A DNA stretch of 64,000 bases from Thermoclostridium stercorarium subsp. stercorarium DSM 8532 (lineage in GTDB: Bacteria > Bacillota > Clostridia > DSM-8532): positions 1,835,465 to 1,899,464 of the forward strand of contig NC_020134.1 of the NCBI RefSeq assembly GCF_000331995.1, given 5' to 3'. Position 1 is the first letter of the stretch; each line of letters opens with the position of its first letter. Under the pieces are notes generated by a model that worked only from the letters and a program-made list of their open reading frames with translations, ran no database searches and was not told the DNA's origin. Shown here one piece after another: positions 53,585 to 62,689 of the stretch. The position numbers and the translations under genes are program-made.

Positions 53585-53825
53585 TCACGCTTTTATATCG
53601 CCGATCGTCCGCCTGAACATATCGGAGAACCTCTCCTCAGTATCAATCACAACCCTGTCCATCTCCGCTTTCATTGACAGCGAATTTTCGGTTTTGTATT
53701 TCCGGCTGTTGTAGATTATCTCCTTAAGGCTACTTCTATACTTCCGTCACGAAGATTTGCACCAGCCATCTTCTCTCTCTGCTTCGGGAAGCATATACTG
53801 CTCCTCATCATCGCCATTTTACACT
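53585..53825 (-). pseudogene. Remnant of the C-terminus of a class I aminoacyl-tRNA synthetase (ValRS-like)
   Basis: The minus strand reads SLKEIIYNSRKYKTENSLSM and then KAEMDRVVIDTEERFSDMF ending in RRTIGDIKA and a stop at 53587-53585. The pattern of a helix with RKYKTEN, then a beta strand, resembles the tail domain of ValRS-type enzymes. Upstream, related sequence (DDEEQYMLPEAEREDG) continues in a different frame and meets stops, and everything before about 53825 is gone. There is no start or ribosome site, so it is a relic. The family assignment is from memory of such tails and is tentative. Confidence 0.4.
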
Positions 53826-53917
53826 TATTCGTTTTTATATATATTATTTTACAAGACCAAAAAAGTCAACAATTTCTTACTGCGTCTTTTATTCCCAGTC
53901 AGTCTCCGAAACAACGC

Positions 53918-54844
53918 TTATGAAACAGCCTTTTCCATCTTCTCAAGGGCTTTTTCCTCGCATTCGCAGGAATCTTTCAAAAGTCCTATAATCCTTTCCC
54001 TAACGTTCCTGTCGTTTACGTCCTCATGCCTCTTTATATTGAAAGCCTTTATCCAGTTATCATGAACCCTTTTATACAAACCGGCCAGTTCAGCGGAGCC
54101 AGCTTTTTCAAAATACCTTGAGGCATATGATTTCAGTGCTCCGTACGTACCCAAACAGTATTCCATATTCCATGACAAATCCTGTGAGAATTTGTCATCA
54201 AAGAAGGATATTAAGGCAGGATAAGCTTCAAGGCCCGATTTGTTGCCGCCGCACCATTCATTTCCTTTCAGATGGGAAATGGCAATTTTCAGAGTATCAT
54301 GATATATCCGTTCATGAGATTTATCGGATTTGCCAGCCAACGTTAGTACCGACAAAATAGGTACTTCTCTTTTTCCCAGCACATCATAAGGCATATTCAG
54401 GTAGTCGCCCTGAACCGAAAGAACTTCAAAAGAATTTTCATCGTCGTTATAGCCGATAACCAGTCCCCATTCAGGTATGCCTATATCCCATGAAACCGCC
54501 GGAATTCCTCTGTTTATGGATTCCCTGATAATTTCTATGGCTTTTTCCCTGCGTTCTTTTTCAATATCATCCTGGTCCCAGTATCTTCCTATGTAGTTGC
54601 ATATGAGCCCGCAATTTTCCACCCATTTCTTCTGCGACTCAAAGTCCCAGATACTTGTCGCACTTGGGCATAATTTCTCCGGATCCACCCACATTCTGAA
54701 AGCAAATCCGCTTGTAGCGACAACATCTTCGTACAGCTCGGAATACGGACTGTTTTTCACTGCAGCAGCCAGTGATTTTGCGAACGAGAACAGAAATCCC
54801 GTAGAATCTTCTATTCCGCTCCAGTCAATATTCAGCCGCTTCAT
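53918..54844 (-). CDS. Unidentified protein, possibly of the BtrH/C39-peptidase-like fold
   Basis: A 308-residue cytosolic protein. The start is ATG 54844, five bases after GGAGGTGG; longer in-frame starts lack a site. I do not recognise it with certainty. SPYSELYEDVVATSGFAFRM, then INRGIPAVSWDIGIPEWGLV and IGYNDDENSFEVLS resemble the substrate-fold halves of BtrH N-terminal or cysteine-peptidase-like proteins that present or bind a peptide or aminoglycoside-like ligand. A clear Cys/His catalytic pair is not evident. The C-terminal half is helical, with ALKSYASRYFEKAGSAELAG. No partner gene adjoins it, so no function is proposed. Confidence 0.75.
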   Translation of the reverse strand: MKRLNIDWSGIEDSTGFLFSFAKSLAAAVKNSPYSELYEDVVATSGFAFRMWVDPEKLCPSATSIWDFESQKKWVENCGLICNYIGRYWDQDDIEKERREKAIEIIRESINRGIPAVSWDIGIPEWGLVIGYNDDENSFEVLSVQGDYLNMPYDVLGKREVPILSVLTLAGKSDKSHERIYHDTLKIAISHLKGNEWCGGNKSGLEAYPALISFFDDKFSQDLSWNMEYCLGTYGALKSYASRYFEKAGSAELAGLYKRVHDNWIKAFNIKRHEDVNDRNVRERIIGLLKDSCECEEKALEKMEKAVS

Positions 54845-55015
54845 TAACACCACCTCCGGAACCTGCAGGGCGAACTCCATTGTTCCCGACGCCCTCTGAA
54901 CAGGCATATTACTTTAGTCCCCCGTTTTAATTTAGATTAAAATCAGTATACGATAAAATTCCTTTAATGTAAATTAATATAATTCAAATTTAAAATAAAC
55001 CGATAACCAGAAAGT

Positions 55016-55660
55016 TCACTGAATTTTTATGTAACCGTCATGGACAATAATGGCATCCAGCTTGTACCCTGCTTTACACATAGGACACTCTGAAGGACTG
55101 AAAATTTGATAATCCGGAATATTCACATTGGTAAAGAGAGAATGAATTTTATGCTTATGCCTTTCCGGGAATGCGTTGAATAAAGCCGATATGCCGACTA
55201 TTCTGCCGCCGTAATAAGAAAGACAGTCCAAGGCGCCGTAGAGAGTAATGCCGCTTGATATTGATGACACCAGCAGAATTATATTGCGATTTACAATCAG
55301 TTCCTGTGTATTGCTGTGAAATATAAGCTTTCTGTGCACATTGCTGGCCGGCGTCACTACGTATATATCCTTTACCTGGTTGATGTACGCTATCCCCTTT
55401 TTCATAAGTTCCTGCGCCAAATATGCCCCCACTACTTCGGTTCCTTCCATGCATACAATTGTATCCGCCGGCGTGTCTGTAAGATAAGGTGCCGCCAGTT
55501 CAACTGCCACACTTCTGGCGATGGTTGCGCTGCTTTTCAGATTGTCAAGATCAAGATAACTGTTGGTATGAAAGTGGTTTGTGGTAAAATGTCCCGGAAC
55601 CACCTTAAGGTTTATTGCCGGATTTTTGGGATATGAAACAGTAAAAGACTGATTGAACAT
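55016..55660 (-). CDS. Phosphoribosyltransferase-fold protein with altered PRPP loop
   Basis: A 214-residue soluble protein; AAGGGGGT precedes ATG 55660. The order of elements matches orotate-type phosphoribosyltransferases: SYLDLDNLKSSATIARSVA, DTIVCMEGTEVVGAYLAQEL, the loop region NRNIILLVSSISSGITL where the PRPP-binding motif belongs, then ALDCLSYYGGRIVGISALF, and a CPMCKAG tail. The usual acidic pair of the PRPP motif (DD or ED) is replaced by Ser-Ser, so classic PRPP chemistry is doubtful; a nucleotide or nucleobase-binding role is possible. It is monocistronic. Confidence 0.7.
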   Translation of the reverse strand: MFNQSFTVSYPKNPAINLKVVPGHFTTNHFHTNSYLDLDNLKSSATIARSVAVELAAPYLTDTPADTIVCMEGTEVVGAYLAQELMKKGIAYINQVKDIYVVTPASNVHRKLIFHSNTQELIVNRNIILLVSSISSGITLYGALDCLSYYGGRIVGISALFNAFPERHKHKIHSLFTNVNIPDYQIFSPSECPMCKAGYKLDAIIVHDGYIKIQ

Positions 55661-56029
55661 ACTTTTACCCCCTTATATAAAGACTTTTTATTTTTAACAC
55701 TGATAAGTAAAGGCCTGCGTATCTTCCCGTCTCATAAAAAGACTAAATTTTCCCTTCAGACCTGAACCGAACAATAACCTGCGTTAAAATTCCGCTGCTT
55801 TTCAAATTATAAGAAACGGCACTCAGAGTTATTCCTGTAAAAATGAAATTTGCCTTGCAATATGAACAAATCAGCAAAGGATGTGTTACACCGATTTAAG
55901 CAGCCATGCTTTTTTTGGGGGTTATAAAAACAAAAACAAACAAAAAACACACGTATGCGGCAGCTTTGCCATTGGGATTTCTCACGGAAAACAGACACTG
56001 TTTCGGTTTTTCAGCCAGATTTCCTTTTT
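55661..56029. other. Intergenic region after the MFS gene
   Basis: AT-rich, no coding segment supported. On the minus strand, past the MFS stop, a small hairpin (GGCA/TGCC near 55960-55972) precedes a T-rich run at about 55923-55945 and may end that transcript. Confidence 0.35.
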
Positions 56030-57331
56030 TTACACCGGACTGTCCTCCGTTACCGATACATCTGAAAGGGACGAGGCTTCCTGTTTATTTCGGTAAAATA
56101 CCGCAGTCGCCAGCGCACCTAAAGCCAATAAGGCAATGCTCAATACAAACGGTAATTCTTTAGAAATATCGCTCAATACGCCGCAGATGTAGCCAAAAGG
56201 TATGCTTACCAGCATAACGATTGTCTGAAGAATGGCCAAAACAACAGAACGTTCCTCAGGATCGGCGTAAATAGCGGCAAGAGATTCCCTAACAGTATTC
56301 AAAACCGCCATTCCGAGCGCCTCGAAAAACAAGGAAACAAATAATACGGCGTATTCAAGAATTCCGGTATTCTTAACCGAAATAAGCAGCAAATAACCGG
56401 CCGTTGCACTGACGAATCCGCCATACAGCGGCTTTTTAAGTCTGTATTGATCTATTTTCGATATTACCGTGAAAAATAATATAATCGCCATTACGCTTTT
56501 GACCATGGGAAAAACAGGCAATAAAGTGTCGGGAACGCCAATGCGCCTGGAGGCAATAATCTGCCAGAAAGTTGTTCCAATCATCGACACAATTTCCACC
56601 AAAATGCTTATGATTATGGCAAATTTGGTGCCTTTGGAATGCGATATCCTATGTACCGCGTTTTTGTATCCTCCCAGCATTTTATGCAGGGGTATGTCCT
56701 GCGATTCCCTGCATCTTATTCTACCAACACAGGTCTCGGTTGAGAATTTATATAAAATTAAAATCTTCGCGGTCATTATGACAAAAGCATTGATATAGAG
56801 AATTCGCATGGCCGGCACCAATGTCAGCCTGGCAACAAGATATGAGGATATTGGGGCAAAAAGCGCCGAAAGGTTGCCGCAAATTAAAACCCACGAATAC
56901 AACTGGGTTATTTTATCCTTTGGCGCATCCTCCACCATTAAACAGTCCCATGATACAGTCGTTATTTTCATCATGCCGTTAAACAGCGCCGCTATTACAA
57001 AAAACCAGAAATCGCGGCTGAACGCCCATATGAGACATGGAATGCTCCATGCCAGAAAATCAAATATAGCGGTACTTTTTCTTCTGCCCAGTTTATCAAT
57101 AACCGCCCCCGATATAAATGCAAAGATTGTCTGGGAAAACATATATACCGATGTTACAATGCCAACCTGTACATCGTTTAATCCCAGCGCTATCATATAA
57201 ACGCTTGCATACGGAAGGCAAAGATTCATCGACAGCCCCCACATGGGTTCGGTGTATATGCACGCCCGCGGATTACCACGCAGTTCCAGAAGAGTGTGTA
57301 ACAACCTGTTTTTCTTTAATAATTTCTTCAT
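56030..57331 (-). CDS. Major facilitator superfamily permease
   Basis: A 433-residue protein with twelve predicted helices. The A-motif in the helix 2-3 loop is SGAVIDKLGRRKS and the second-half equivalent lies near FTVISKIDQYRLKKP. The first 28 residues are a cytoplasmic lead (LLELRGNPRACIYTEPMWGL) shared by a clostridial MFS subgroup. GGTGG lies ahead of ATG 57331. Probably a solute or drug exporter; no neighbouring gene hints at a substrate. Confidence 0.88.
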   Translation of the reverse strand: MKKLLKKNRLLHTLLELRGNPRACIYTEPMWGLSMNLCLPYASVYMIALGLNDVQVGIVTSVYMFSQTIFAFISGAVIDKLGRRKSTAIFDFLAWSIPCLIWAFSRDFWFFVIAALFNGMMKITTVSWDCLMVEDAPKDKITQLYSWVLICGNLSALFAPISSYLVARLTLVPAMRILYINAFVIMTAKILILYKFSTETCVGRIRCRESQDIPLHKMLGGYKNAVHRISHSKGTKFAIIISILVEIVSMIGTTFWQIIASRRIGVPDTLLPVFPMVKSVMAIILFFTVISKIDQYRLKKPLYGGFVSATAGYLLLISVKNTGILEYAVLFVSLFFEALGMAVLNTVRESLAAIYADPEERSVVLAILQTIVMLVSIPFGYICGVLSDISKELPFVLSIALLALGALATAVFYRNKQEASSLSDVSVTEDSPV

Positions 57332-57430
57332 ATCGCCACCGGTCTTGGTTCCTTTCTGTCGTTTATTCAGCAGTCTGCAGGTTTAGATTATATAATATGT
57401 CAGCAGCATAATGCAAACGGGATTTCGCAA

Positions 57431-57459
57431 ATAAAAAGCAGGTACCTGACATACCTGCT
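57431..57459 (-). terminator. Terminator of the FMN reductase gene
   Basis: AGCAGGTA (57437-57444) pairs with TACCTGCT (57452-57459). On the minus strand TTTTTATTT follows the stem. Confidence 0.7.
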
Positions 57460-57532
57460 AAATCCCTTCTTATTACAGGTTCATACCTGCAAAAATCATA
57501 CAACTGAATATTCCTCAACTCTCTAATGTTCA

Positions 57533-58111
57533 TTACTCCTGAACATGTTTTTTAACAAAATCGATAAATGAATCAGCCTGTGATTTAAGGAATGAATAAC
57601 TTTCATCGGACAAAGCCAGTTTCCCCTGGCTATCCGTATAATTCATTGCATACGGTATTGCCACCCTTGGCACATTCATTACATCCATGTTAAGGAAACT
57701 GATTAACGTAACCAGATGATCCTGTGCCACGGTTGTTCCGGACATTCCAAGGGAAACACCGCTTATTGTTGCAGGTTTGCCGTCAAGTACGTGGGTTTTC
57801 CCCCGGCTTTCAGGACGGGACAGCCAGTCAATCAGGTTTTTGAGAACCCCTGAAAAGAAATGGTTATATTCGGGAGTGAAAAACCAGATGCCGTCTGCGG
57901 CTTTTACCGCCTCACGGACACGTCTGACCGGTTCAGGCGCCGGAAATTCAATGTCCTCATTCATAAACGGCACGTCACTGTATTCCAGAATTTCAAAATC
58001 AGCCCTGTCGCCTATGATGGCTTTTGCCTCGAGAGCAAGCTGGCGGTTCAGCGAGCCTTTTCTCAGCGAACCTATGACAGCCAGGATTTTTATTTTTTTC
58101 AATTTAATCAT
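57533..58111 (-). CDS. NADPH-dependent FMN reductase-like flavoprotein
   Basis: A 192-residue flavodoxin-fold enzyme. The FMN phosphate loop reads VIGSLRKGSLNRQLA, and the conserved TPEYNHFFSGVLKNLIDWLSR segment binds the isoalloxazine ring. It transfers electrons from NAD(P)H to flavin, quinones or azo dyes. AGGGAG abuts ATG 58111 with no gap, so the TTG three codons later (58102), nine bases from it, may be the real start. It is monocistronic with its own terminator. Confidence 0.9.
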   Translation of the reverse strand: MIKLKKIKILAVIGSLRKGSLNRQLALEAKAIIGDRADFEILEYSDVPFMNEDIEFPAPEPVRRVREAVKAADGIWFFTPEYNHFFSGVLKNLIDWLSRPESRGKTHVLDGKPATISGVSLGMSGTTVAQDHLVTLISFLNMDVMNVPRVAIPYAMNYTDSQGKLALSDESYSFLKSQADSFIDFVKKHVQE

Positions 58112-58321
58112 CTCCCTGCAATTATTTGGCCATATCCCGGTACTTTTATTATAACACAGTATCAGATCTCTTTCACATTCATTGTTCCAAAAATTTCTGC
58201 AACCGGTATCACCCGTTCATTGCAGTTGCAAAAACTTTATGTTTCAGGTTTACACCCTGACAATGCTTATGGTATTATATAATAAAGTAACCGCGACATT
58301 CTGCAACATTCCGGAGGGACC

Positions 58322-60058
58322 GTGAAAAAGCTCTTTACTTTCATAAACGGCTACAGAAAAGAGGCGGTTCTGGCACCTCTTTTCAAAATGTTTGAGGCTT
58401 TGCTGGAGCTTTTTGTGCCTGTCATAGTAAAAAAAATAATAGACGTGGGAATTGCCGCGTCGGATACAACGTACATTTTTAAAATGTGTGCGTTACTTTT
58501 TTTATTGGCGCTGGTAGGGTTTATGTTTTCAATAACTGCACAGTATTTTTCGTCGAAAGCCGCCGTAGGCGCTTCTACCAGGCTCAGGCACGCATTGTTT
58601 GAACATATAGGCACTCTGTCCTATCCCGATATAGACAGGCTTGGCACATCAGGGCTTATTACCCGGATGACAAGCGATGTAAACCAGGTTCAGAACGGTA
58701 TAAATCTTACCTTAAGGCTTCTGTTGCGCTCGCCTTTTGTGGTTTTAGGCGCAATGGTCATGGCTTTTACCGTTGACAGCGTTTCTGCGTTGACATTTGT
58801 CGTTACAATACCTGCTTTGTCTGTTGTAGTATTTGCAATAATGCTGGCTTCAATGCCGTTGTACAGGCTTGTGCAGAAACGCCTTGACGAAGTCCTTATG
58901 TCCACGCGCAGCGCCCTAAATGGTGTAAGGGTTATACGCGCCTTCGGCAGAGAACAGGATCATATTAAGGAATTTAAAAATATCAATTCCGAACTTAATC
59001 TTGCTTCGCGTAAAGCGGGCCGCATATCGGCGCTGTTAAACCCGCTGACGTATGTCCTTGTAAATATTGCCATTATAGTTCTTATTTATGTCGGGGCCAT
59101 CCGGGTTGACGTCGGATTTATCACAAAAGGGTCGGTAGTTGCGCTGTACAACTATATGTCGCAAATACTGGCAGAACTTATAAAGCTTGCCAACCTTATA
59201 ATCAGCATATCAAGGGCCGTGGCGTCCGCAAAGCGAATAGAAGCCGTATTTGGCACAAAACCTGAGATTACCTATCCCGAAACGGGCGCAGAACCCGATT
59301 TGGCATCTGAAACAGCTGTGTCTTTCCGAAACGTCAGTTTTACTTACCCGTCTTCATTGGCTCCGGCCATTACCGGTATCAGTTTCAGTGCCAGAAAAGG
59401 TGAACGGATAGGAATTATCGGCGCAACAGGTTCAGGTAAAACGGCATTGATCAATCTTATTCCGCGTTTTTATGATCCCGATTCCGGTGAAGTCATTCTT
59501 TTCGGAAGGAACGTAAAAGAATATTCCGCCGATACGCTTAACAGACTGGTTGCCGTTGTACCGCAGAAAGCGGTAATCTTCAACGGCACCATACGCGACA
59601 ATCTTTTATGGGGTAACGGCAACGCCACCGATGAGGAACTGTATGAAGCCCTTGAGACAGCACAGGGTCTTGATATAATTGCCTCAAAGGCAAACGGCCT
59701 TGACGAATTAATCACAGAAAGCGGAAAAAACCTTTCAGGAGGTCAGAAACAGAGGCTTACGATTGCGAGAGCCCTTGTAAAAAAAGCTCCAATCCTTATT
59801 CTGGATGATTCCTCCTCGGCGCTGGATATGGTAACCGACAGGAATTTAAGAAAGGCTATTTCAAAGCTGCCTTATTCTCCGACTGTATTTATCGTTTCCC
59901 AGCGCATTTCCTCGGTTATCGACTGTGATAAAATCATAGTTCTGGATGACAGCTGTATAGCAGGAATCGGGACAAATGAGGAATTGCTTTCTTTTTGCGA
60001 AACTTACAGGGAAATATACCATACGCAGACAAAGGGTGGTATCGGAAGTGTCGGCTAA
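58322..60058 (+). CDS. Heterodimeric ABC exporter, subunit with degenerate catalytic site (TM287-like)
   Basis: A 578-residue membrane-ATPase fusion starting at GTG 58322 behind GGAGGG. Six helices occupy about 15-300. The ATPase has Walker A GATGSGKTALIN, signature LSGGQKQRLTIARA and Walker B ILILDDSSSALD, where the catalytic glutamate is aspartate; the switch position in FIVSQRISS is glutamine rather than histidine. Together these define the non-hydrolysing site of heterodimeric exporters. Its partner overlaps by 11 bases. Drug or peptide efflux is the usual role. Confidence 0.94.
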   Translation: MKKLFTFINGYRKEAVLAPLFKMFEALLELFVPVIVKKIIDVGIAASDTTYIFKMCALLFLLALVGFMFSITAQYFSSKAAVGASTRLRHALFEHIGTLSYPDIDRLGTSGLITRMTSDVNQVQNGINLTLRLLLRSPFVVLGAMVMAFTVDSVSALTFVVTIPALSVVVFAIMLASMPLYRLVQKRLDEVLMSTRSALNGVRVIRAFGREQDHIKEFKNINSELNLASRKAGRISALLNPLTYVLVNIAIIVLIYVGAIRVDVGFITKGSVVALYNYMSQILAELIKLANLIISISRAVASAKRIEAVFGTKPEITYPETGAEPDLASETAVSFRNVSFTYPSSLAPAITGISFSARKGERIGIIGATGSGKTALINLIPRFYDPDSGEVILFGRNVKEYSADTLNRLVAVVPQKAVIFNGTIRDNLLWGNGNATDEELYEALETAQGLDIIASKANGLDELITESGKNLSGGQKQRLTIARALVKKAPILILDDSSSALDMVTDRNLRKAISKLPYSPTVFIVSQRISSVIDCDKIIVLDDSCIAGIGTNEELLSFCETYREIYHTQTKGGIGSVG

Positions 60059-61799
60059 AAAGGTTCCCAAAGGCACAATTAAAAAAGTACTGTCTTATGT
60101 TTCCAAATACAGATTATTCATCGTACTGTCATTATTCCTGACCTTTATAAATGTCCTTTTAACTCTGTACATTCCTCTGCTTTTCGGAAATATTATAGAT
60201 TTAATCATCGGCACGGGTCAGGTGAAGTTCGGCGGCATAAGGCACGGCCTGCTGAAAGCGGGTATTCTTTCAGTTGTGTGCGCCGGCGCTCAGCTTATTG
60301 CAAATATGATTAATAACCGTATCACATTCAACACCGCCAGGGATATCAGGAATGATATTTTCAGTAAAATCAACGTGCTTCCCCTCGAATACATTGACAG
60401 GCATCCCGTCGGCGAGACCGTAAGCCGCATGGTATCCGATGTTGAGCAGTTTTCTGACGGTCTTCTTATGGGATTTACACAGCTTTTTTCAGGCGTGCTT
60501 ACAATAATCGGAACGCTTGTTTTTATGCTCAGGATTAACTGGAAAATCGCCCTCGTTGTGGTATTTCTTACTCCGCTTTCAATGTTTGTGGCAAGATTTA
60601 TAGCAAACCACACCTATAAGTTTTTCAGCGAACAGTCCCAAATAAGGGCCGAACTGACCGGAATAATAAATGAAGTCACCGGGAATCTTAAAACCGTTAA
60701 GGCTTTCAACAGGGAGAAAGCCGAACTGCAACGTTTTGATGAAACAAACAAACGGCTTGAAAAGGTTTCGCTAAAGGCGATATTTTATTCTTCAATTACA
60801 AACCCTGCCACCCGCTTTGTGAACGCAATTGTCTATGCCGCCGTTGCATTCGTCGGGGCAATGGACGTCATTTCCCCCGATACAGTTCTGACCGTCGGCA
60901 TGCTTACAAGTGTTCTGAGTTACGCAAACCAGTACACAAAACCTTTTAATGAAATTTCGGGCGTTATAGCCGAATTCCAGAATGCTCTTGCATGTGCCGC
61001 GAGGATATTTGAAATTTTGGAGCAGCCTCCTGAAATTCCTGACGCACCTGATGCTAAAATTCTGGAAAACCCCGAAGGGAACATAGATATTAATTCGGTT
61101 AGCTTTTCCTACGACAAAAACAGAGAGTTTATAAAGGATTTGAACGTAAGCGTAAAGAAGGGACAGAAGATTGCCATCGTCGGCCCAACTGGCTGTGGCA
61201 AAACCACGCTGATAAACCTTCTGATGCGTTTTTATGACGTTGACAAAGGAAGTATTTGCGTCGACGGAACCGATATACGGAACGTTACAAGGCATTCCCT
61301 CCGTTCATGCTTCGGCATGGTGCTTCAGGATACATGGCTCAAACCGGGTACAGTACGTGAAAATATCGCTTTCGGCAAACCCGATGCCACCGACGACGAA
61401 ATAATAGCCGCCGCGAAACAGGCTTATTCATATTCATTTATAAAACGTCTTCCCGACGGTCTTGACACGTTTATAGGCGAAGACGGGGGTTCCCTTTCCG
61501 AAGGACAGAAACAGCTTCTGTGTATTACCCGCGTAATGCTTGCGCTGCCACCAATGCTGATACTTGACGAAGCGACGTCGTCTATTGACGTGAACACCGA
61601 AATGCGCATTAACAAAGCCTTCGATAAACTAATGCAGGGAAGAACAAGCTTCATTGTTGCTCATCGTCTGTCAACGGTGCTTGACGCCGATAAAATACTT
61701 GTAATGAACAACGGCAGAATTGTTGAAACCGGGACTCACGAAGAATTGTTAAAAAAAGGCGGATTCTATGCAAAACTGTTCAACAGCAGTTTCTGCTGA
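60048..61799 (+). CDS. Heterodimeric ABC exporter, catalytically competent subunit (TM288-like)
   Basis: About 583 residues. The start is GTG 60048 inside the previous gene, with AAGGGTGG eight bases upstream; the more upstream in-frame ATG would encode 24 residues that read as an out-of-frame copy of its neighbour. ATPase motifs: GPTGCGKTTLIN, LSEGQKQLLCITR (the SEG variant typical of this subunit), Walker B MLILDEATSSID with Glu, and the switch His in FIVAHRLST. It supplies Walker B Glu and His for the active site of the pair. The gene follows directly by translational coupling. Confidence 0.94.
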   Translation: MSAKKVPKGTIKKVLSYVSKYRLFIVLSLFLTFINVLLTLYIPLLFGNIIDLIIGTGQVKFGGIRHGLLKAGILSVVCAGAQLIANMINNRITFNTARDIRNDIFSKINVLPLEYIDRHPVGETVSRMVSDVEQFSDGLLMGFTQLFSGVLTIIGTLVFMLRINWKIALVVVFLTPLSMFVARFIANHTYKFFSEQSQIRAELTGIINEVTGNLKTVKAFNREKAELQRFDETNKRLEKVSLKAIFYSSITNPATRFVNAIVYAAVAFVGAMDVISPDTVLTVGMLTSVLSYANQYTKPFNEISGVIAEFQNALACAARIFEILEQPPEIPDAPDAKILENPEGNIDINSVSFSYDKNREFIKDLNVSVKKGQKIAIVGPTGCGKTTLINLLMRFYDVDKGSICVDGTDIRNVTRHSLRSCFGMVLQDTWLKPGTVRENIAFGKPDATDDEIIAAAKQAYSYSFIKRLPDGLDTFIGEDGGSLSEGQKQLLCITRVMLALPPMLILDEATSSIDVNTEMRINKAFDKLMQGRTSFIVAHRLSTVLDADKILVMNNGRIVETGTHEELLKKGGFYAKLFNSSFC

Positions 61800-61838
61800 A
61801 ACTGTTTCCAATAAATATTCACAATAAATGCCTTTTTC

Positions 61839-61863
61839 CCCCTGCCTATATAATAGGCAGGGG
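61839..61863. other. Strong hairpin after the ABC exporter operon
   Basis: CCCCTGCCTA (61839-61848) pairs perfectly with TAGGCAGGGG (61854-61863) around TATAA. There is no T-run on either side downstream, so it is not a canonical terminator; it may protect the transcript end. Confidence 0.6.
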
Positions 61864-62049
61864 CTGGGGGGATTATACTACAGGCCAGATCGGTAAAACC
61901 CGATTTGGCTTCAATTGGGAAGATTATGTTAACTTTTGTTAATTATTTAACAATAAAATTATACTACAAAAATAAATATTTATCAAGTAAAATATGGGAA
62001 ATAAAGATTAAACCTTACAATGGTTTATTAAATCTTTAACGGAATAGAC

Positions 62050-62313
62050 TCATTTTATATTATTTTCCTTAAAAATTTTCGGTCGTAAAATAATTAGCAT
62101 GTCCGATTTGATCGCCCATAAAATATCCCGTTCCTTCCCTTTCCAAAAACGCATTCCGCGTTGTAACTTACATGTCCTGCCCCTCAAGTCTTGCAAGGTA
62201 ATCCGAAATCTTTCCGCCAGAAGGTTGTACGCTTCTTCTCCGTCACGGGCTTCAATAAAGTCAGCAAACCGTTCCAATCGTTCAATTGCAAACGGAACTG
62301 CACACGTTCTCAT
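62050..62313 (-). CDS. Small hypothetical protein, doubtful
   Basis: An 87-residue frame with a natural mix of charged and hydrophobic residues (ERLERFADFIEARDGEEAYN) but no ribosome site before ATG 62313, and no family I recognise. The region 61864-62049 and 62314-62545 around it is AT-rich with short broken frames on the minus strand (for example GRLKSDNGIVAFEAVE, then a stop), so this may be part of a decayed gene. Confidence 0.3.
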   Translation of the reverse strand: MRTCAVPFAIERLERFADFIEARDGEEAYNLLAERFRITLQDLRGRTCKLQRGMRFWKGKERDILWAIKSDMLIILRPKIFKENNIK

Positions 62314-62545
62314 CAGGTAAATTAACCAAAATCTTTTTCAGTTCAGAATTATTTTTTATTTGTTTTTTTGCCATATCAGCGTGTATAATGGAGATGTGGG
62401 ATTCCCGTAAAATATACCTTTTCAGGAATTATCACTATTCAACAGCTTCAAAAGCTACAATCCCATTATCTGATTTAAGCCTTCCTATAAGGATTTAAAA
62501 ACTTTTACATCTAATTTTCCCGGCTTTAACTCGTCTTTTAAGGGT

Positions 62546-62571
62546 AAGGCCGCCGTAAACGGCGGATCCTT
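62546..62571. other. Hairpin upstream of the iron/manganese regulator gene
   Basis: CCGCCG (62550-62555) pairs with CGGCGG (62560-62565) around TAAA, extended by AAGG/CCTT with a 2-base bulge. It could be a terminator remnant from an upstream gene. No clear promoter for the regulator gene could be fixed between here and 62690. Confidence 0.4.
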
Positions 62572-62689
62572 TAAATGTATTTTTATCAAATCAATTCCTG
62601 CAATTTTATTTTTTCTGCAATTATGTGTATAATGTAATATAAAGTGGTAGATATTTTTTCGGATTTAAACTGGTTGGCTGAGGTGTTGT

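Noticed and set aside
53757-54065. Open frame of 102 codons on the plus strand overlapping the gene at 53918
   Set aside because: Ser/Phe-rich, no ribosome site, and antisense to a gene with an excellent ribosome site.
62342-62500. Short plus-strand frame (EMWDSRKIYLFRNYHYSTA) and minus-strand frame (ILIGRLKSDNGIVAFEAVE) as genes
   Set aside because: Neither has a ribosome site or a recognisable family; the minus frame lies directly behind a stop and may only be a gene remnant.
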